DNA of 64,000 bases from Pratylenchus scribneri (GCA_030063045.1 JAQSEB010000072.1:744001-808000); one strand, 5' to 3'; positions 11,548 to 26,000 are shown, numbered from the stretch's first letter. Notes: generated by a model from the letters alone, not told the origin. A program made the numbers and translations.

Positions 11548-12870
11548 AGGAAAAAATAGTAGCAAAATTCGATCAAATTGTGGAAAAATCTGGAAAAAAA
11601 TATAAAAAAATTTTCTTATATAAAAACATGTTTATTTTTAATTCATCTTTGATATTTTAATTTACTAAATTCGGATAAATTTTACTTTTTTTTCAATTTC
11701 AACAAATTTATGATCAAAGACCCCCTAAGCTTAATTTTTAGGCCAAAATCCACCTTTTGAATTTGGCCATTATTTGAATTTGCCCTCTTACAATCCTCCT
11801 CCTCCCCCACTCCAACCCAGGTTGAAGTGAAAGACAAATCCATCCTTCGAATTTGGCCATTATTTGAATCTTGTCCCCTTACATTTCCCCCCATCCCAAC
11901 CCAGATTCAAGTCAAGGACAAATCCGCCATTCGAATTTGGCCATCATATATCCTTCCCCGCTCACTCTTCACTCAGCATGATGGAGGAGCGATTCTAATT
12001 CCTATCCACTTCTAATTCCCCCAATTTACAGCGTATTTTGAGCTGCGAGCTCACCTGCTGAGAATGGCTAAAAAGCGAATCGATCATATGAGCTATTCAA
12101 TTCTCTAAAAGTCGGTTGGAATTTATTGGCCATAAATTGGGTATGACTTGCGCATGCCTCTAGGCTCCCAATATTATTCCTTCAATATTGGGAATGAGGA
12201 GCCCCAAATATCATTTCCCCAATTTATGAAAGCTCGCTGCGAGTTGGTCGAAATATTGAGTTCGGGTGATGTTTTGATTGATTGATTCCACTCAAAATTC
12301 ACCCCAATTCATTAATTCCAACAAGGTTGGATTTTATCGTTGAATTAAAGCTTAATAATTTTTTCTGATAAAATCGAAAAGAAAAATTAGCGAAATTTTA
12401 ATTAGTATTCTTTTTTTCTGTAGGTCTATGAATCAGACCAAAGATATACGGATTTGGGGCCTCTGCACGGTAATTTTTTGTTTTCAACCCTAGTCCGGCT
12501 GTTCAAATCATTAAGGCTAAATTTTTTGTTAATAATTTAAATGAAAAGAAAATTGCCCAAATTTGAAGACATAATTTAAAGATTTAGATGGAAAAATTCT
12601 TGCTAGTGATCCGTCTTGGGTTCACATAGGATGAGCATTGATTTTCTAGTATTGGTCAAAAATTAATTAATTTAATGAAAGCAGTTTTCCTTAAATAAAA
12701 TTATAACTAGGGTTTTAAAAATCGGATCTAAACCTGGATTTTTGCAAAATTAGGTCTTAATTTTTCAAAAATATCGGTTTTCGTTTCACTTTCTTTTATT
12801 TTCGTTTTAAATCACATCGATTTTCTGAAGTCGAAATTAACTTGGAAAATTCCTAAATAAAACTATCATT
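11548..12870. other. Spacer C-D with a short direct-repeat cluster
   Basis: No gene seen. At about 11745-11945 three related units contain AAATCC(A/G)CC(A/T)TT and CGAATTTGGCCAT; they are the seed of the 41-bp minisatellite found at 27.3 kb. Spacer modules follow: TATGACTTGCGCATGCCTC (about 12143) and GATGTTTTGATTGATTGATT (about 12268). The ORFs 11682-11894 (minus) and 11827-12015 (plus) run through the repeats and are rejected. Confidence 0.5.
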
Positions 12871-12880
12871 TTTATAGATT

Positions 12881-15800
12881 ATGATAAACATCAAACGATT
12901 CATTCTAATTCAATTATTTTGCATTTTAATATTTTCAAAAATTAAATTTGGCCAAGCCAATGATGAATTACCTGAATATGAAGTGAATGTTCTCATCACC
13001 TGGGATCATTCAAAAGGAATGCAAAATTCGTTCGAGAGTGATGAACGTTTCCAATTGTACCTACACCGCATGGATCGACAATACGGAACGGCAACTCAAA
13101 CACTAATTGCCAGTGCTAAAACGGGGCATTATGATTTGGCAACATTAAAAATTGCGCCGCAACAACAAATTGCCATACAAAATGCTGTGGAAGCCGAAAG
13201 GAAGAGAAAAGGAAAAGAAAAAGGTGGAGCGGGAAGTGGTAAAAGTATGAATATGAATAGTGAATGAAAATGGAGTTAAATTTATATTGTTAATTCGAAT
13301 GAAGAACAGACCGGTTTGTATATTTATATTTAATAAATTTTCAATTTTAATATTTATCCAATCCACTATAAAATTAGAATGAATATTTTTTTACCATTAA
13401 AAAAGTCAAAACTTCCTTATTAAAAATCTGATAATGAGCTTTATAAAAGTTGAGGTCAATAAGGGTTTTTAGGCAATTTTGTCAATCTTGATTTTAGGCA
13501 TCATAGAAATTCAAGAATATATTCATTCGACTCAACATGGTCAATAAAATCCTGATAATATGCTTTACAAAAATTTTTTAACCAAATCCGTTTAGCTTTA
13601 AATAGTGGTTCAATAGTTTAAGCCTAGCTTGCAGCTTGCACCGGTCTGATGAAATTGAAATTTCATAAACTAAATCGAACATGATGGATCGAAAGTTCCT
13701 ATTGTCGAATCTGTACGGTTTTAATCGTGATTCCTAAAATTTCCCAGTTAAAATCCTTGGCAATCACGGAAAGTCTAATTTCAGAAAATGATTGATAATT
13801 AAATTTTTAAGGGTGTACAAAAAGAATTCAAAAAGCTGCCAAATGAGAATGAAATCCTAATTTGTTCATTCAATAAAGAAGATGAATGCAAAATTGTTAA
13901 TGATGAAAGCATGGCGTATCGGCGTCCAACAAGAACTATATTTTTTCCAAATATTTTACAAAAGACCCAATTTTTAAAATTTGTTAAAATAGAATGTCCC
14001 CACGATGAAAAGATAAATGAACGCAATGTAAGCCAATCGGTGGTAATCATTCCGAAAGAAAATGGAATGGAATATTATGGCCCAATTTGTCCATCGGATG
14101 AATATAGAATCCATTTACTTGTGGATGGACAAAATTATAATGTAAATTTTTATTATTAACTTTATAAAAAATGTTCTAATATTCAATCTGATTCTTAAAT
14201 TTTTCCTTGCTTCCAATTTTTCATTTTTTTATTTTGCCTAAAATTATAAAGTTTACCGATATTTAATTAGGGCAATTCATTTTTGGTTAATAAATAGTCC
14301 TTTAAATTTTTGACATCCATTCTGGGAAAAACAAATTGAACAAAAATATTTCATATTAGCATATGACTGGTTTCTTTTATAATCCTATCACAGCAATGTG
14401 TCCAATAAATAATCATGAGTCCAATGAAAATTTATGAGTCCCATTAAAAAGTATAAATTTGATTTAGTCCTAGCCTAAACCCTACCTACCCTATCCTAAA
14501 CCCATCCTGCTGACTTATCCTAAACTTAATCCCACCCTACTCTAAACTAGGGTAGCTAGATGCAGGATGGAGTTGTTTATGTTTGTTTTAGCGCTTAGGG
14601 TAATTCCGGATGGGGTTTAAGGTTGGAAGCATAAAAATTGTTGTGACGCATAAAAATATCACTGAATGCATAAAAATATTATGGGACGAATAATTTTTCG
14701 TGGAACTCATAAATTGGACTCATAATTGTTGATTAGACGCAGAAGAACCATATTTAATTAATAAATGAATGATTCAAAAAATAATATTTAATTCACATCT
14801 TCATATTTTTCAGGTTTTATTCAAATGTGATGAGACAATTCCAATTCTAAAAAACATTTATCATTTTTCGAATGACAAATGTCAATTATTGAAAGAAAAT
14901 GAAATTGTTTATAATTTGGGTAATTTGCAAGGCCTTCTTAGAATGCTGAACATTGTGAAGTTTTCTTCTGACTTCGTTGCTATGATGAAAGAATTACAAC
15001 AAAGAAGCAACAAATCCGCGCCCAAGCCAACATTACCGTCATCATCCCATGTTCCCAATAAAAGTTCGGCAATGAATTTGGGGAAACAATTCAGCAATCA
15101 ACAAAATGCACAATCTTCCAGTCAATCTCATTCATCATCACCCAAAATACCACCCTCTTCGGTAGTAATACCTCCTGCCCAAAAAGTTCCATCACAATTT
15201 TCACCAGAATTAATGAAACAACTTGCAGAAAAACTTGCGCCATATTTTATTAAAAATATGCCATCTCAATTTAGGATGCAATTGCAACATCAAATAAGTC
15301 AAATTGGTACACCACCAAGGACTATTTCCAACATTGAGCATATCTCAGGCCAAAGACAATATTCTAATCCAAAACATGGATTATCGATTGGAGCAGGTGA
15401 AATTGGCCAGAATGTTCTTCCAAATCCAATACATCGGTCATCGGTTGGAGCAAGCGAAATTGGCCAAAATATTCTTCTAACTAATTTTCAACCATCGCAA
15501 ATTGTCGGCACTTCAACACAACAACAGCCACAAACTCATATTCCACCGGTTGAGAAAAGCGCCCAACCTAGAATTCGTCAACATGCACAATCCTCTCATC
15601 AATCTCTTCCAAATCAACAAATAATAGATGATTCGATTATGACCGGAGTTGCGAGAAAAATTTGGGAACAAATTGTTAGAGAACAACCTGTAGTTGCGGA
15701 ACGACTTTCACCAGAAGATATAAAACCAATTGTAATCCAATTTTTACAAAAACAACGGCAACAAATTCAATTCAATTCTCAACCTTCCCATATTGGTTCA

Positions 15801-16553
15801 CCATCCCAATCTCAGCATTTTTTGAGCTCAGGCAAATGGCATTGGCATTTCGATTTACCCAACTCATTACAAAAAATTCTCAATAATTTGGCACAGAATC
15901 TACAGCAACATTTAGTCAATTCCCAATCATCGCAAAATGTTGACAAATCGCATGATGAACCAGTGAAGATAATTGAATCTTCATCAGCAAGAAAACAGCC
16001 ATTAGTGTAAATTCCACAACAAATATACGGACAACAAATTGGCCCTTTCCAATCACAAAAGCAATTCCGTCCAAGAGTGGGTTCGGCTAGTAAACAGCCG
16101 TTGGGGGCATCGGCCTCCCGAAAGTCAATGCAAATGCAATTTGAAAATCCATCATCACAACATGAATCGCCTTCCATCCAAGGCCATCCACCCATTGATT
16201 TAGAATTTAATTTGGCTCCTCCGGTCTCATCATATAAAGTGAATTTTATTTAATTTTTAATTTTCATGACTAAAATAAAAAAAACTGTTGGACATTATAT
16301 TTCTTTAAAGTATTTGTCTAATTTATTCAGAAATAATAATTTTAATGCCAAAATTTAGCATTCGAAAGAATTGTTGCACTCTTTTGAGCAACGACCTTTT
16401 GCCTTCAATTGGCAAATGGGTGAACAAGAAAAAAGCGAAGAACAAACAAATTTGGGATTGGGATTGATTAGTGGTCAAAAAAGAGGGCCAAATGACAAAG
16501 ATGAAGGAGGACAATCCGAAAAAAATGCGGCAAAAAAGGCCAAAAATTATTAA
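12881..16553 (+). pseudogene. Copy D: family member with exon-1 frame loss and an in-frame stop in exon 3
   Basis: The exon pattern is conserved: exon 1 from 12881, exon 2 13812-14141, exon 3 14814-16238, exon 4 16359-16553. Two lesions are visible. In exon 1 the ORF ends at 13267, while sequence homologous to the end of copy J's exon 1 (…AACAGACCG|GTTTG) continues in another frame. In exon 3, TAA at 16008-16010 is followed by 76 further in-frame codons clearly homologous to other copies (GQQIGPFQSQK, DLEFNLAPP). Exon 4 is intact with LGLGL (16452-16466), QKRGPN and AAKKAK. Copies D and J form a subtype: exon 2 starts GGT/GCT-GTA/GTT, and exon 3 shares NLQGLLRMLNI. A truncated product is possible, so calling it dead is inference. 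Confidence 0.65.
14360..14750. mobile_element. Foldback element with telomere-like core in intron 2 of copy D
   Basis: ATGAGTCCAAT and TTTATGAGTCCCA in the left arm recur inverted on the right (TGGAACTCATAAATTGGACTCAT, split here by one base change). The core at about 14465-14615 has CCTAAACCCTACC, CTATCCTAAACCC and then GGGTAGC/GGGTTTAAGG units. Arm borders are approximate. Confidence 0.45.
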
Positions 16554-18150
16554 AAATCGCATTCGAAAAAAAGATTGACGGAAATATTCGGTTTTGATTT
16601 TCATTGGAAAAAATCAAAAATTTCTAAAAAATTTTCATTTAATCCAATATTTTATCAAATTTGCATAAATATTTTTTTAACAATTTTTCAACCCCTACAT
16701 AATGAAAATGATGAGAGCTATTTTCTCTTCTCCCTAGGCCAACCAAGATTGAAATAAGGTAACAAATCTACTCTTTGAATTTGACCATTATACGCAGCGC
16801 GCAGGCCACCCTCAAAATGGAGGAGGGTATTCTATTAACAGTAGACTTTTCGACATCGACAGTGCCGGATTTTGCGCTTAACCCTAAGATTTAGAAATAC
16901 AAAAAAAATGTACATCCAATTTGTTTTCGTTTATAATAATAGCTTATCTAGGATTGAAGATTGAACCAAATTTGATGTTTTATTTAATCACATTAAAGAG
17001 CAGAATTTCAGCTTTATTATTTTTTTAAATTTAAATTCAGAATTTGGAGTTGTGCTTAAAAGACCTCTAAAATTTTGGCAGGTCATTCTTGATTTTTTAA
17101 AAGCAATTTCATTTTCATCATCAATTTTGATTTTATTTAATATTATTTAATTAACAACAGTCTGCTTTATAATTTGATAACAAGACCATTAAATGTATTA
17201 TTGAATTATATTATAAAAAAGACAAATTGGGCATACGAAAAGTTGAAATATACTCCGCAAAAAATAAAGCCCCCAAAATGGGCCATTTTGCAAGAGTGCA
17301 TTAATGGGAGGCACAAAAGCAAAACAACAAAGTTGTGATTTGTTAAGATCATGTGTGCCACTCAATTCTCAGAAATCTTGCTGGATTTATGCCGAATTTG
17401 GTCATTAAATAGGTATGACTTATGTTTGCCTCTGTTGTGGCATCAAAATTGCCCTTTCTCTGCTGCAAATTAGGAGCAGGGCTGCACCAAATTGCGTTTC
17501 GTTTTCGTCATTTTTGCACTTTTCGTGGTCTTTTGAGTTTCGTTTACCAAAAAAATTTCCAAGTCTTTGTTTACGAAATTTTTCAATTTCGCACAGCCCC
17601 ACTGATCAGGAGCACTCTCAAAATTATTCCCTCAATGCAGGCTCGCCGCTAGCTGAATTATAGGGCACAGATGATCGAGGCTTGATTGATTGAATTCTTC
17701 CCATAAATTCCATTGTCCTTTCATTCCAAAAAATTGTTTATAAATATTGTCCGAAAATCAAAGCGTCATCATTTTTCTCTCATAAAAAATTATCCTGAAA
17801 TTAGTGAAATATAAAACCTGCGCCCGACGATAATCGTTTCAGCCCGGCCTCGGCCCAAAATTTCCAGTAAAATAAAAAATATTCTCAAAGAAATATTTTT
17901 TGACTAAAAATTTCTTTTATTAAATTTACAATGGCGGTTTTAAAATTTAAAAAAAAATTGCCAAATTTTGAAGAGAAAAATTATAATTTAAAATTTGTAA
18001 AAATATTTTAAAATTTAAAAAGTCAAATAAAGATATATTTTGTGCTAATCGGGCTCGGATTTTTAAAATTATTGTGAAAAATGAGCCATTCAGATTATAA
18101 AAATTTCAATTTCAATTAATTAAGTTCTAATATTATTAAAATATGATTCC
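16554..18150. other. Spacer D-E
   Basis: No gene seen. It holds eroded spacer modules (GAATTTGACCATTATACGC at about 16778; GGTATGACTTATGTTTGCCTC at about 17412). The stretch 17415-17663 is open in two plus frames and partly on minus but matches the module, so it is rejected as coding. The 5' flank just before copy E carries AATGAGCCATTCAGA (about 18080) and TATTAAAATATGATTCCC, both shared with other copies. Confidence 0.45.
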
Positions 18151-18165
18151 CTTATTTTATAGATT

Positions 18166-21100
18166 ATGATAAACAAATTAATTCCCTTTCAATTATTTTG
18201 CATTTTATTATTTTCAAAAACGCTTGGACAAAAGGATGATAACATTGAAGTGAAAGTTCTCATTCTTTGGAGACATTTACCACAAATGGAAGATTTCGCT
18301 AAATTGCCATTGTCAGAATGGAAAGAAAATGAACGATTCGAGCTGAGAATATTGCGGGTGGAATATGGAATGGCAATTGAGCCGCCAATTGCCATTGGAA
18401 AAACAGGGCATTACGATTTTGCATTGTTGAAAAATGAGGAGCCGCTTCCAAAGCCGCAACAAATTGAGAAATTTACTGTCATAGCACCAGGAGAAATAAG
18501 TCAACCGAAAATGTCAGACAGCGAATTTGCAAATATTCAGAAAACATTGCAAATTCCGAAACAAATACCGTATTTTAATTGCTAAAACCCCACCCTATTA
18601 GAAACTCCATCTAGAGGGTCTCTGAATTTTAAAAGCTCCCTCTCTAATATATAAGCTATAAGCTTCTTCTTATAAATTTTTTCCAGCTTTGTTTTTTTAA
18701 TCATATAAAGATATTTTGAATAGTCAGAACATGATTTGAATCACAAAAAGATTTTTAAATTTCAAGAAAATGTTCTAAAAATATTTGGAATTGTAATTAA
18801 ATGTTATGATATGTAAATTTGGAAAAATATTTTGTAAAAAATTTTTTGAAATGTAAAAACATATTCTGACTTGTTGCAAATTTTATCAAAAAAATTTTAT
18901 TTTATGCATTTTTCGGCACTAAAATTTATAAGTCTTCACCACCCTTGGAGGGTTTTGAAATTTATAAGCCCCGGGGCTTCTAATAGGAAAAATACGGTAT
19001 CGAATCCAGACAACAAATTGGCACACAAAATGTTGGAAATATGGCTGATGAGGGTGAGGCACAGTGGAAAAGAAAGGTGAAAGGAAAGGGAAAACAAATT
19101 GGTGGAATGGAAAATGCTGGAGTAAAGAAATTGGCAATAAATAATAGAAAAGATAAAGGAATTATTGTGCTAGAAGAATTAGAATTACAAATTAAAATGA
19201 TTTCGCCTGAAAATTTTAACATTGATCAGCAACAGGTTTAATGCATTTTTTAATGATTGGCAATTTGCGTATTTCTCGCTTTCTATTTATTCTTATTTCA
19301 ATTTCAATAATGGATTAAAAAAGTAATCCGACAAAAACTAATTTTTGCCTCTATTTATTAGAATTTTTAGCTACTATTATATTTTTTTTATCTAATATGT
19401 CCTAAACTTATTAAATTAAACTTAAAAAATTCAATATGCCTATAATTTCGTTTCACTAAAATAAAACTGGGTATAAATGGAGATTGTCCCCTACAAGGAA
19501 ATGAGGATGATGATGAGATGATGAAGAAAACAATGAAGAAGATCATCATCATCATAATCCTTTCCTTCGTAAGGGACAAAGTTCATTAGCAAAAATAATA
19601 CTAGAGTCTTAGAATTATGGAGCTAGATACGATCTGGTTAAGATTTTAGGTTAGAAATATATACGGTTAAGACTAAGGGATTAAAAGTCTACAAATATCA
19701 GAAATGCAGTTTGAAAATATTGACAAACCCTTTGATTACTTCATGGAATTAATTGAATTTTGCTTTTAATGCTTACTTTACCTCATTCACTATATAAAAT
19801 GATTAAATAAAATATTTTATATTAATAAAAAAAAGGACAAAAATTATAAGAAATTGTTGTATAAATAAATATTCGATATATAACAAATATTTTTAGCCCG
19901 TAATAAAACGGTTCAAAGAGTTGCCCAATCCGAGTCAAATCCTAATTTGTGTATGCGATTCAAGGATTGAATTTGAATGTTTTAACTCAAATGAAAATAA
20001 ATACATGCAAATGTCACGCCCAGTACGAAAAATATTTTTTGAAATGAATTTGCAAAATTTCGTGGTATCACAAATCCAAAAAATTGAATGCACCAAATCG
20101 AAGGGCGAATACCTCCAAATTCGCATAGAAAATGGAGTGGAATATGAGGGACGAGTTTGCCTTTCTGATGAATACACATTCCATTTCCTTACTAATGGAG
20201 AACAAAAAAGCGTAAATTTTTAATAATTATTTTCAATAGCTTAAAATTTGGCAAAATTGATATATTTTTTCGTGGATAAAATTATAGAAAATTAATGAAT
20301 ATTAACTCATAAAAAATTATTGCCAAATTGACATATCCTCGATAAAATGATTTGGAATTTAGGTTTAAATATATTGAAATTATTAAATGATTGATTCAAA
20401 AATAACTAAATTGTGGACTTTCACATTGGATATCATTTAATTTGCAGTAAAAATTAATGAAAATGCAGAAAAAAAATGCTGAAAATGCAGAAAACAATTT
20501 ATGGTTTGTACAAGATCCCCCAGCCATATATATATTATATACCCAATCGATAGATCTCGTCAAATTGCATCAAAAGTATATAAATTGTTGAGTTTTGACC
20601 AAAAATTAATGACTTTAAACGCTTAAAACTTTTTTGCTTTTTCGATTAAAAAACTACTTTAAAATTGGTTAAACCTAAAAGCCAAATTATTATTAAACGT
20701 TGACACTCTTCGAGATTTATCTAATGAATACAGGGAACAGGCTACAAGGTTTATGGGTCTAAGCTAAATTTCTAAATGCTTATAAACCGAATAGACTTTT
20801 CTGCAGATTCAGCATTCTTCTGCATTTTCAGTATTTTTTTTCTATTAATTAAATATTTTCGGCTTTCACATTTTTCAGCTTTCCTTCAAATGTGCTGAGG
20901 CAATTTATGTAGATCCCAAGATAAACACCTATCAATTGACAGAGGATAAATGTAAATTAAAATTAATTGAGGACAATATTGAACAATACCTCCAAATGCT
21001 TTCCAATACTTCTAAACATAATACTCCTTCTTCAAATATGATTACATTTGGTACTCATGCTCATCCACAACAACAGCGGAAGAAATTAAAGGAGAACAAA

Positions 21101-22134
21101 GAATCCACATCCAATCCATTAATGTCAATGTCACCCCATATTTTAAATTCGGCACATTTGTTGAATTTCCCTATGGTAAATGAGCAAAATGTCATCCACT
21201 CGTTTGAAGGTCAACAACACGGGCATAACCGTCATCAGCCCAATATAATTCGGCCAATATCATCTGAATTCCTCCGCAATGCGTTACACGACGCGGCACA
21301 AAATGCAAAACAAATTGATGTGGCCCCATTTTTACAACGCCAACAAAGTCAACCCAATCTTCAACATTCCCAACCTGGTAATCCATCTCGTGTGCTGATG
21401 GAATCGCTCAACATGTCAACGCATTCGGGTTTAGGACATTCGCATGCGCGGCACAATCTACAAGGACAATCATCTAATCCAATACACGGATCATCCGTTG
21501 GAACAAGTGAAATTGGCCAACATCCAACTAACTCACCGCATTCCAAAATTGCCGGCACTTCCCGACAGGCCCTACGGCAACATTTACCTCAACATATTGA
21601 TCTTGGTCATTCATCAAATCAAATACCTGTCAGTGGGCAACAAATTCAACAAAGTGGAATGTTTCTTTCACAAAGACCAATGCATTTTGAAAATCCACCA
21701 CCACAACACGAATCGCCTTCGATGCAAGGCCATCGATCCACTGGTGGTGGTGCGAGATTTCGTTGGCGTCCGTCGGGCTCATCAGGAAATTTGCCGACAA
21801 AAGATGAAGTAATTTTTTTCTAATTTTTAAGACTAAAAATAAAAAATATTTGCAATTCTAAATTATATTCAATTAAATTATTACAAAATATAATTATTTT
21901 CAATAAAACAAAATTTAGCATACGAAACAATTGTTGGGCACTATGGAACAGCAAGCATTACCTCTCAATTTGCAAATGAATGCAGAAGAAGAAAAAAGCG
22001 ACGATGAGCAAACTATGTTGGGATTAGGATTGATGAGTGGTCAAAAAAGAGGACAAAACGAAAGTGATGGAAATAGCAACGATGAAGAAGGAACATCGGG
22101 ACAAAAGAGGGCAAAAAAGGCCAAAGAGAATTAA
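18166..22134 (+). CDS. Copy E: family member with a MITE inserted in exon 1
   Basis: Exon 2 (19897-20211), exon 3 (20879-21808) and exon 4 (21919-22134) are open and in phase. Exon 4 has LGLGL (22018-22032), QKRGQN and QKRAKKAKEN. Exon 1 starts normally at 18166 (MINKLIPFQLFCILLFSKTLG; shared LILWRHLP and IGKTGHYDFA blocks), but homology stops near 18467 and the frame closes at 18585. Homology resumes at about 19011 (QQIGTQN) and runs to the donor at 19235. In between lies a 435-bp inverted-repeat element. As read, exon 1 is broken; a rescue splice that keeps the frame was sought and not found. Exon 3 ends in an ARFRW type block in place of DLEFNLAPP. Confidence 0.6.
18565..19001. mobile_element. 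MITE with TA-flanked CCGTATTTT ends inside exon 1 of copy E
   Basis: The left end ATACCGTATTTT and right end AAAATACGGTAT are inverted copies, and inner arms (CCTATTAGAAAC / CTTCTAATAGG) also pair. If the target is TA, the repeat starts CCGTATTTT, as in Tc1/mariner-type MITEs. Inner sequence (AAATTTATAAGC / CTTATAAATTTT) is also inverted. No ORF. It separates the two homologous halves of exon 1. Confidence 0.6.
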
Positions 22135-23070
22135 AAAGTTGAAGAGGTCGTTCGAAAAAGATTGGCGCAAGATTCGAAGATATTATGGGAAAATTACCAA
22201 AATTTACAAAAATCCTATATTCAAATATTTCATCACATTTTCATAAATTTTTTAATCAATTTTCAAACCCAATATAATGTTCCCTCTTTTCCCCTCTTAA
22301 GTTTGAAGAAGGAATTATTGAAATCAGCTATTATTATTATTAACCATTATGCTTCAGCCTGGCACTCAAAATTGAGGAGGGAATTTGGCCATTATTATCT
22401 GGCTTTGCTGCCTCCCTTCTCAAATATTGAGATGGACCCCAAAAATCAATCCTCCTGTGATGGGCCATAAAGCGTAGCCTGACCCCAACATTGAGGTGGA
22501 CCCCAAAAATCAATCACTTGAATTTAGGTTGATATTGCCCATTGCGCACGCTTCTAGGCTCTCAAAATTAGTCCTTTCTCTGTTGGGAATGTGGATGTGG
22601 ATTTGGATTGTGGACCACGCTCGAAATCATTACCTATCTCCTCGCAAATTCTCACTCAGCGAGCTGCGTATTGGACATGGGCAGTCAATGTTTTTTTTGA
22701 TTCAATGATTCCATCACAAATTCTATACAGCCAATTTAATCCAGGGTTCTTAAATTATTATCCTAGATCCAAAAATTAATAATTTTTCCATAATAATTAT
22801 CCTAAAAAAGTCTACGCCTGATATGGTTGGACTTGAAATCCCTGTTAAAATAAATACATCAAATTTTCACCTAATAAGAACTTTTTTTTATTAAATTGAT
22901 AAAACCAGATTATTTTTTAACGAAAATTGACAAATTTTGAAGAGAAAAATTAATATTTAAAATTCCTAAATGATCAAAATGTAAATAGAAAAAACATTTA
23001 AATGTACATTTCTATTCTTGAATAATTAATTTAATTAATCTTTTAAAATAAATATTAAAATATGATTCCC
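22135..23070. other. Spacer E-F
   Basis: No gene seen. It holds two single units related to the 64-bp satellite (GAGATGGACCCCAAAAATCAATCC at about 22431 and GAGGTGGACCCCAAAAATCAATC at about 22493). ORFs 22496-22708 and 22591-22779 are within these modules and are rejected. Confidence 0.45.
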
Positions 23071-23075
23071 AGATT

Positions 23076-26000
23076 ATGATGAACTTCTCTTTATTAATTT
23101 CTTTTCAATTATTTTGCTTTTTGTTATATTCAAAAACATTTGTCCGCGCCAATGCTAATGAGATCAAAGTTCTCATCCAGTGGAGACATTTACCAGGAGT
23201 GGAAGATTTAGAGAAATTGTCAAATTGGACCGAACGATTCGAGTTGAACCTATTCCAGTTGTCCTATGAAGAGGATCCATATTTCGGAAGGAAAAGTGAG
23301 CATCCAATTGCCAGTGGCAAAACAGGACGTTATGATTTTGCCACATTGAATGTGCCACCGCAACAAAATGACACACAAAATATTATCGGGAAGGGCAAGG
23401 AATTGGCAGAAAGTAGTAGTAGTAGAAAAAGAAAAGGAATTGCTCGCGATGAATTTGAATTGCAAATTAAAATGATTTCGCCCGAAAATCTTAACATTCA
23501 ACAGGTTTAGTATTTATATTTATTGCATTATTTTTAATGATAAACCTTACCTTTTTAATTATACTTCTTATTCTTAATATTGGGCCCTAGAGAAATTTTC
23601 GGTGCAATAGAGTAATTTAGGGTATCATTGATTAATAAAAGGAATTTATAGTTAAATTTAACAACAATTTTTCGAAATAAAATTTAAAAAAGATATTTTC
23701 TATAAAAAAATATTTATTTAATTTATTAAAAAAATTTTCAGATTATATTACTTATTCATTTTACAATTAGGTAGTTGATTTTTTATTCCATAATTTATAT
23801 ATTTAAGATTTATTTATTAAAAATTATTTTTTAAATACAATTTATCGATAAATAAGTTCTTTTTTCTTCTTATATTTTTCTGAAAATTATTTCAATTTTT
23901 TTGTAAAAAGAATTTAAAAGATAAGGTTCCATGAAATTTGGGCACCGACGAACTTTGGGCACCACGAATTATGGGCACCGCGAACTTTGGGCACCGCGAA
24001 TTATGGGACCAAATTGGAGAAATAGCCTAAATCTATCTTAAAATGGATTTAATCATTAATTAAATGAATTTAATGATCATTTAACGATCATATTAGATGG
24101 TAAATTCGTGTTTTTCTGGCTTTTTCCAGGCCAAATTTTTAATTAAAATTTTCTCAAAATCTTGCAAATGATATATCAATCGACGCTTCTCAACGTGCTG
24201 ATTATGATTCTGTTATTGTTTTATCAAATAAAATTAAAATATCAAAATATAACACTTTATGCGATATGATAGTAAAATTGACATAACTATTTTATTTTTA
24301 AACTTAATGTAAAATCCAATAAAACAATCATAATCAGCACGTTGAGACGCGTCGATTGATATATAATTTGCAAGATTTTGAGAAAATTTTAATTAAAAAT
24401 TTGGCCTGGAAAAAGCCAGAAAAACACGAATTTACCATCTAATATGATCGTTAAATGATCATTAAATTCATTTAATTAATGATTAAATCCATTTTAAGAT
24501 AGATTTAGGCTATTTCTCCAATTTGGTGCCCATAATTCGCGGTGCCCAAAGTTCGCGGTGCCCATAATTCGTGGTGCCCAAAGTTCGTCGGTGCCCAAAT
24601 TTCGTGACACGAAAGATAATATTATTTATAATTTTTTTTACCATCAATTGACACCTAAATTGGGCTATAAGTCTCTTTGATTTTATTCCAGCTTTTTTGC
24701 TTTTATTTTCCACTGTCCTGTTTTTGTTTTCCACTGTTCTCATATTATTTCGTTTTTCCAATATTTACCAACAAACGGCCGGTAAATTCCGGAATTTACC
24801 AGCCTAGCCGGCATTCCGAAATTTTCCAATTTCCAATATTTACCGCAACATATATAATAAAATTATTTTTAGACCATAACAAAACGATTTCAAAAGCTGC
24901 CTAATGTGAATGAAATCCTAGTGTGTGCATTCCATCATAATACTGGATGTTTCAATTCCACCAATGAAGATCATATGAAATTGCCACGCCCAGTACGAAA
25001 GATGATTTTTGAATTGAAATACAACAAAAAATTACAAATCCAAAAAATAGTATGCACCAAATTGCAAGAACTAACAATTGGAGTGGTATATGAAGGCCCA
25101 GTTTGTCCATCCGATGAATACACAATCCATTTTATTGTGGAAAATGGAGGAGTAAATTATTTAATAAAAATTTATAATCAATTTTCTTCAAAATGATTAT
25201 ATTTTTATAGTTTTTTCATCTTTTTAATTTTGATGGGAATATTTTTGAGCAATTCAAATCACAAATGATAACCAAGATTTGGCATTGATTCTTTCTAATT
25301 GTAATAATTTTAAGAATTATATCCTTATTAGAAAAAAGTAATCATCACTAAAAATTTACAAATTGGCATATTCCTTAATAGAATTTTGGAGTTATATAAA
25401 TTAATAAATGATTAATTCAAAATTAAATTAAATATTCAGACTTTTTATGATCACTTCAAATGTGATGAGGCAATTTATATATCAGAAATAAACCATTATC
25501 AATTAACGTTATCGGATGGGAAATGTAAATTAACATTAATTGAGGACAATATTGAAGAAGGAAAAAATAAAGAAGGCCTTCAAATGATGGATTTATCTTC
25601 AAAAGCATTTGTTGCTCATTCACAACAACAACAGCGGAAGGAGTTTAAGAAATCCGCATCCAGCTCATCAATGTTACCATCACTCCGACTTTTAAAATGG
25701 GCAAATGAACAAAACATCATCCCCCAATTAGAAGGTGATCAATTCGCCCAATTCTCACAGCAGCCTCGTCATATTCTGCAAAAATCAACTGCTGAGTTAC
25801 TCGAACGAGTTGCACAGCAAATTGAACGCAACTCTCGAACCCATATCCCAACTCGAATGCTAACGAAATCACGCACGATGCCTAGGAGCCTAGGACCCAT
25901 TCGGATTTAAGAAATATGCAGCCTGAAGATTTCTCGCGCAATCTACTAGGACAATCTTCTAATCCAATACATGGATCATCGATTGGAACAAGTGAAGGCC

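Noticed and set aside
15812..16195. Cys-rich 127-aa minus-strand ORF
   Set aside because: Antisense of the CAA/TCA-rich exon 3 of copy D; Cys residues come from reverse reading of GCA/ACA codons.
17415..17663. Apparent gene in spacer D-E (82 and 76 aa ORFs, plus a minus ORF)
   Set aside because: The sequence belongs to the spacer module repeated after other copies, where the frames are not kept.
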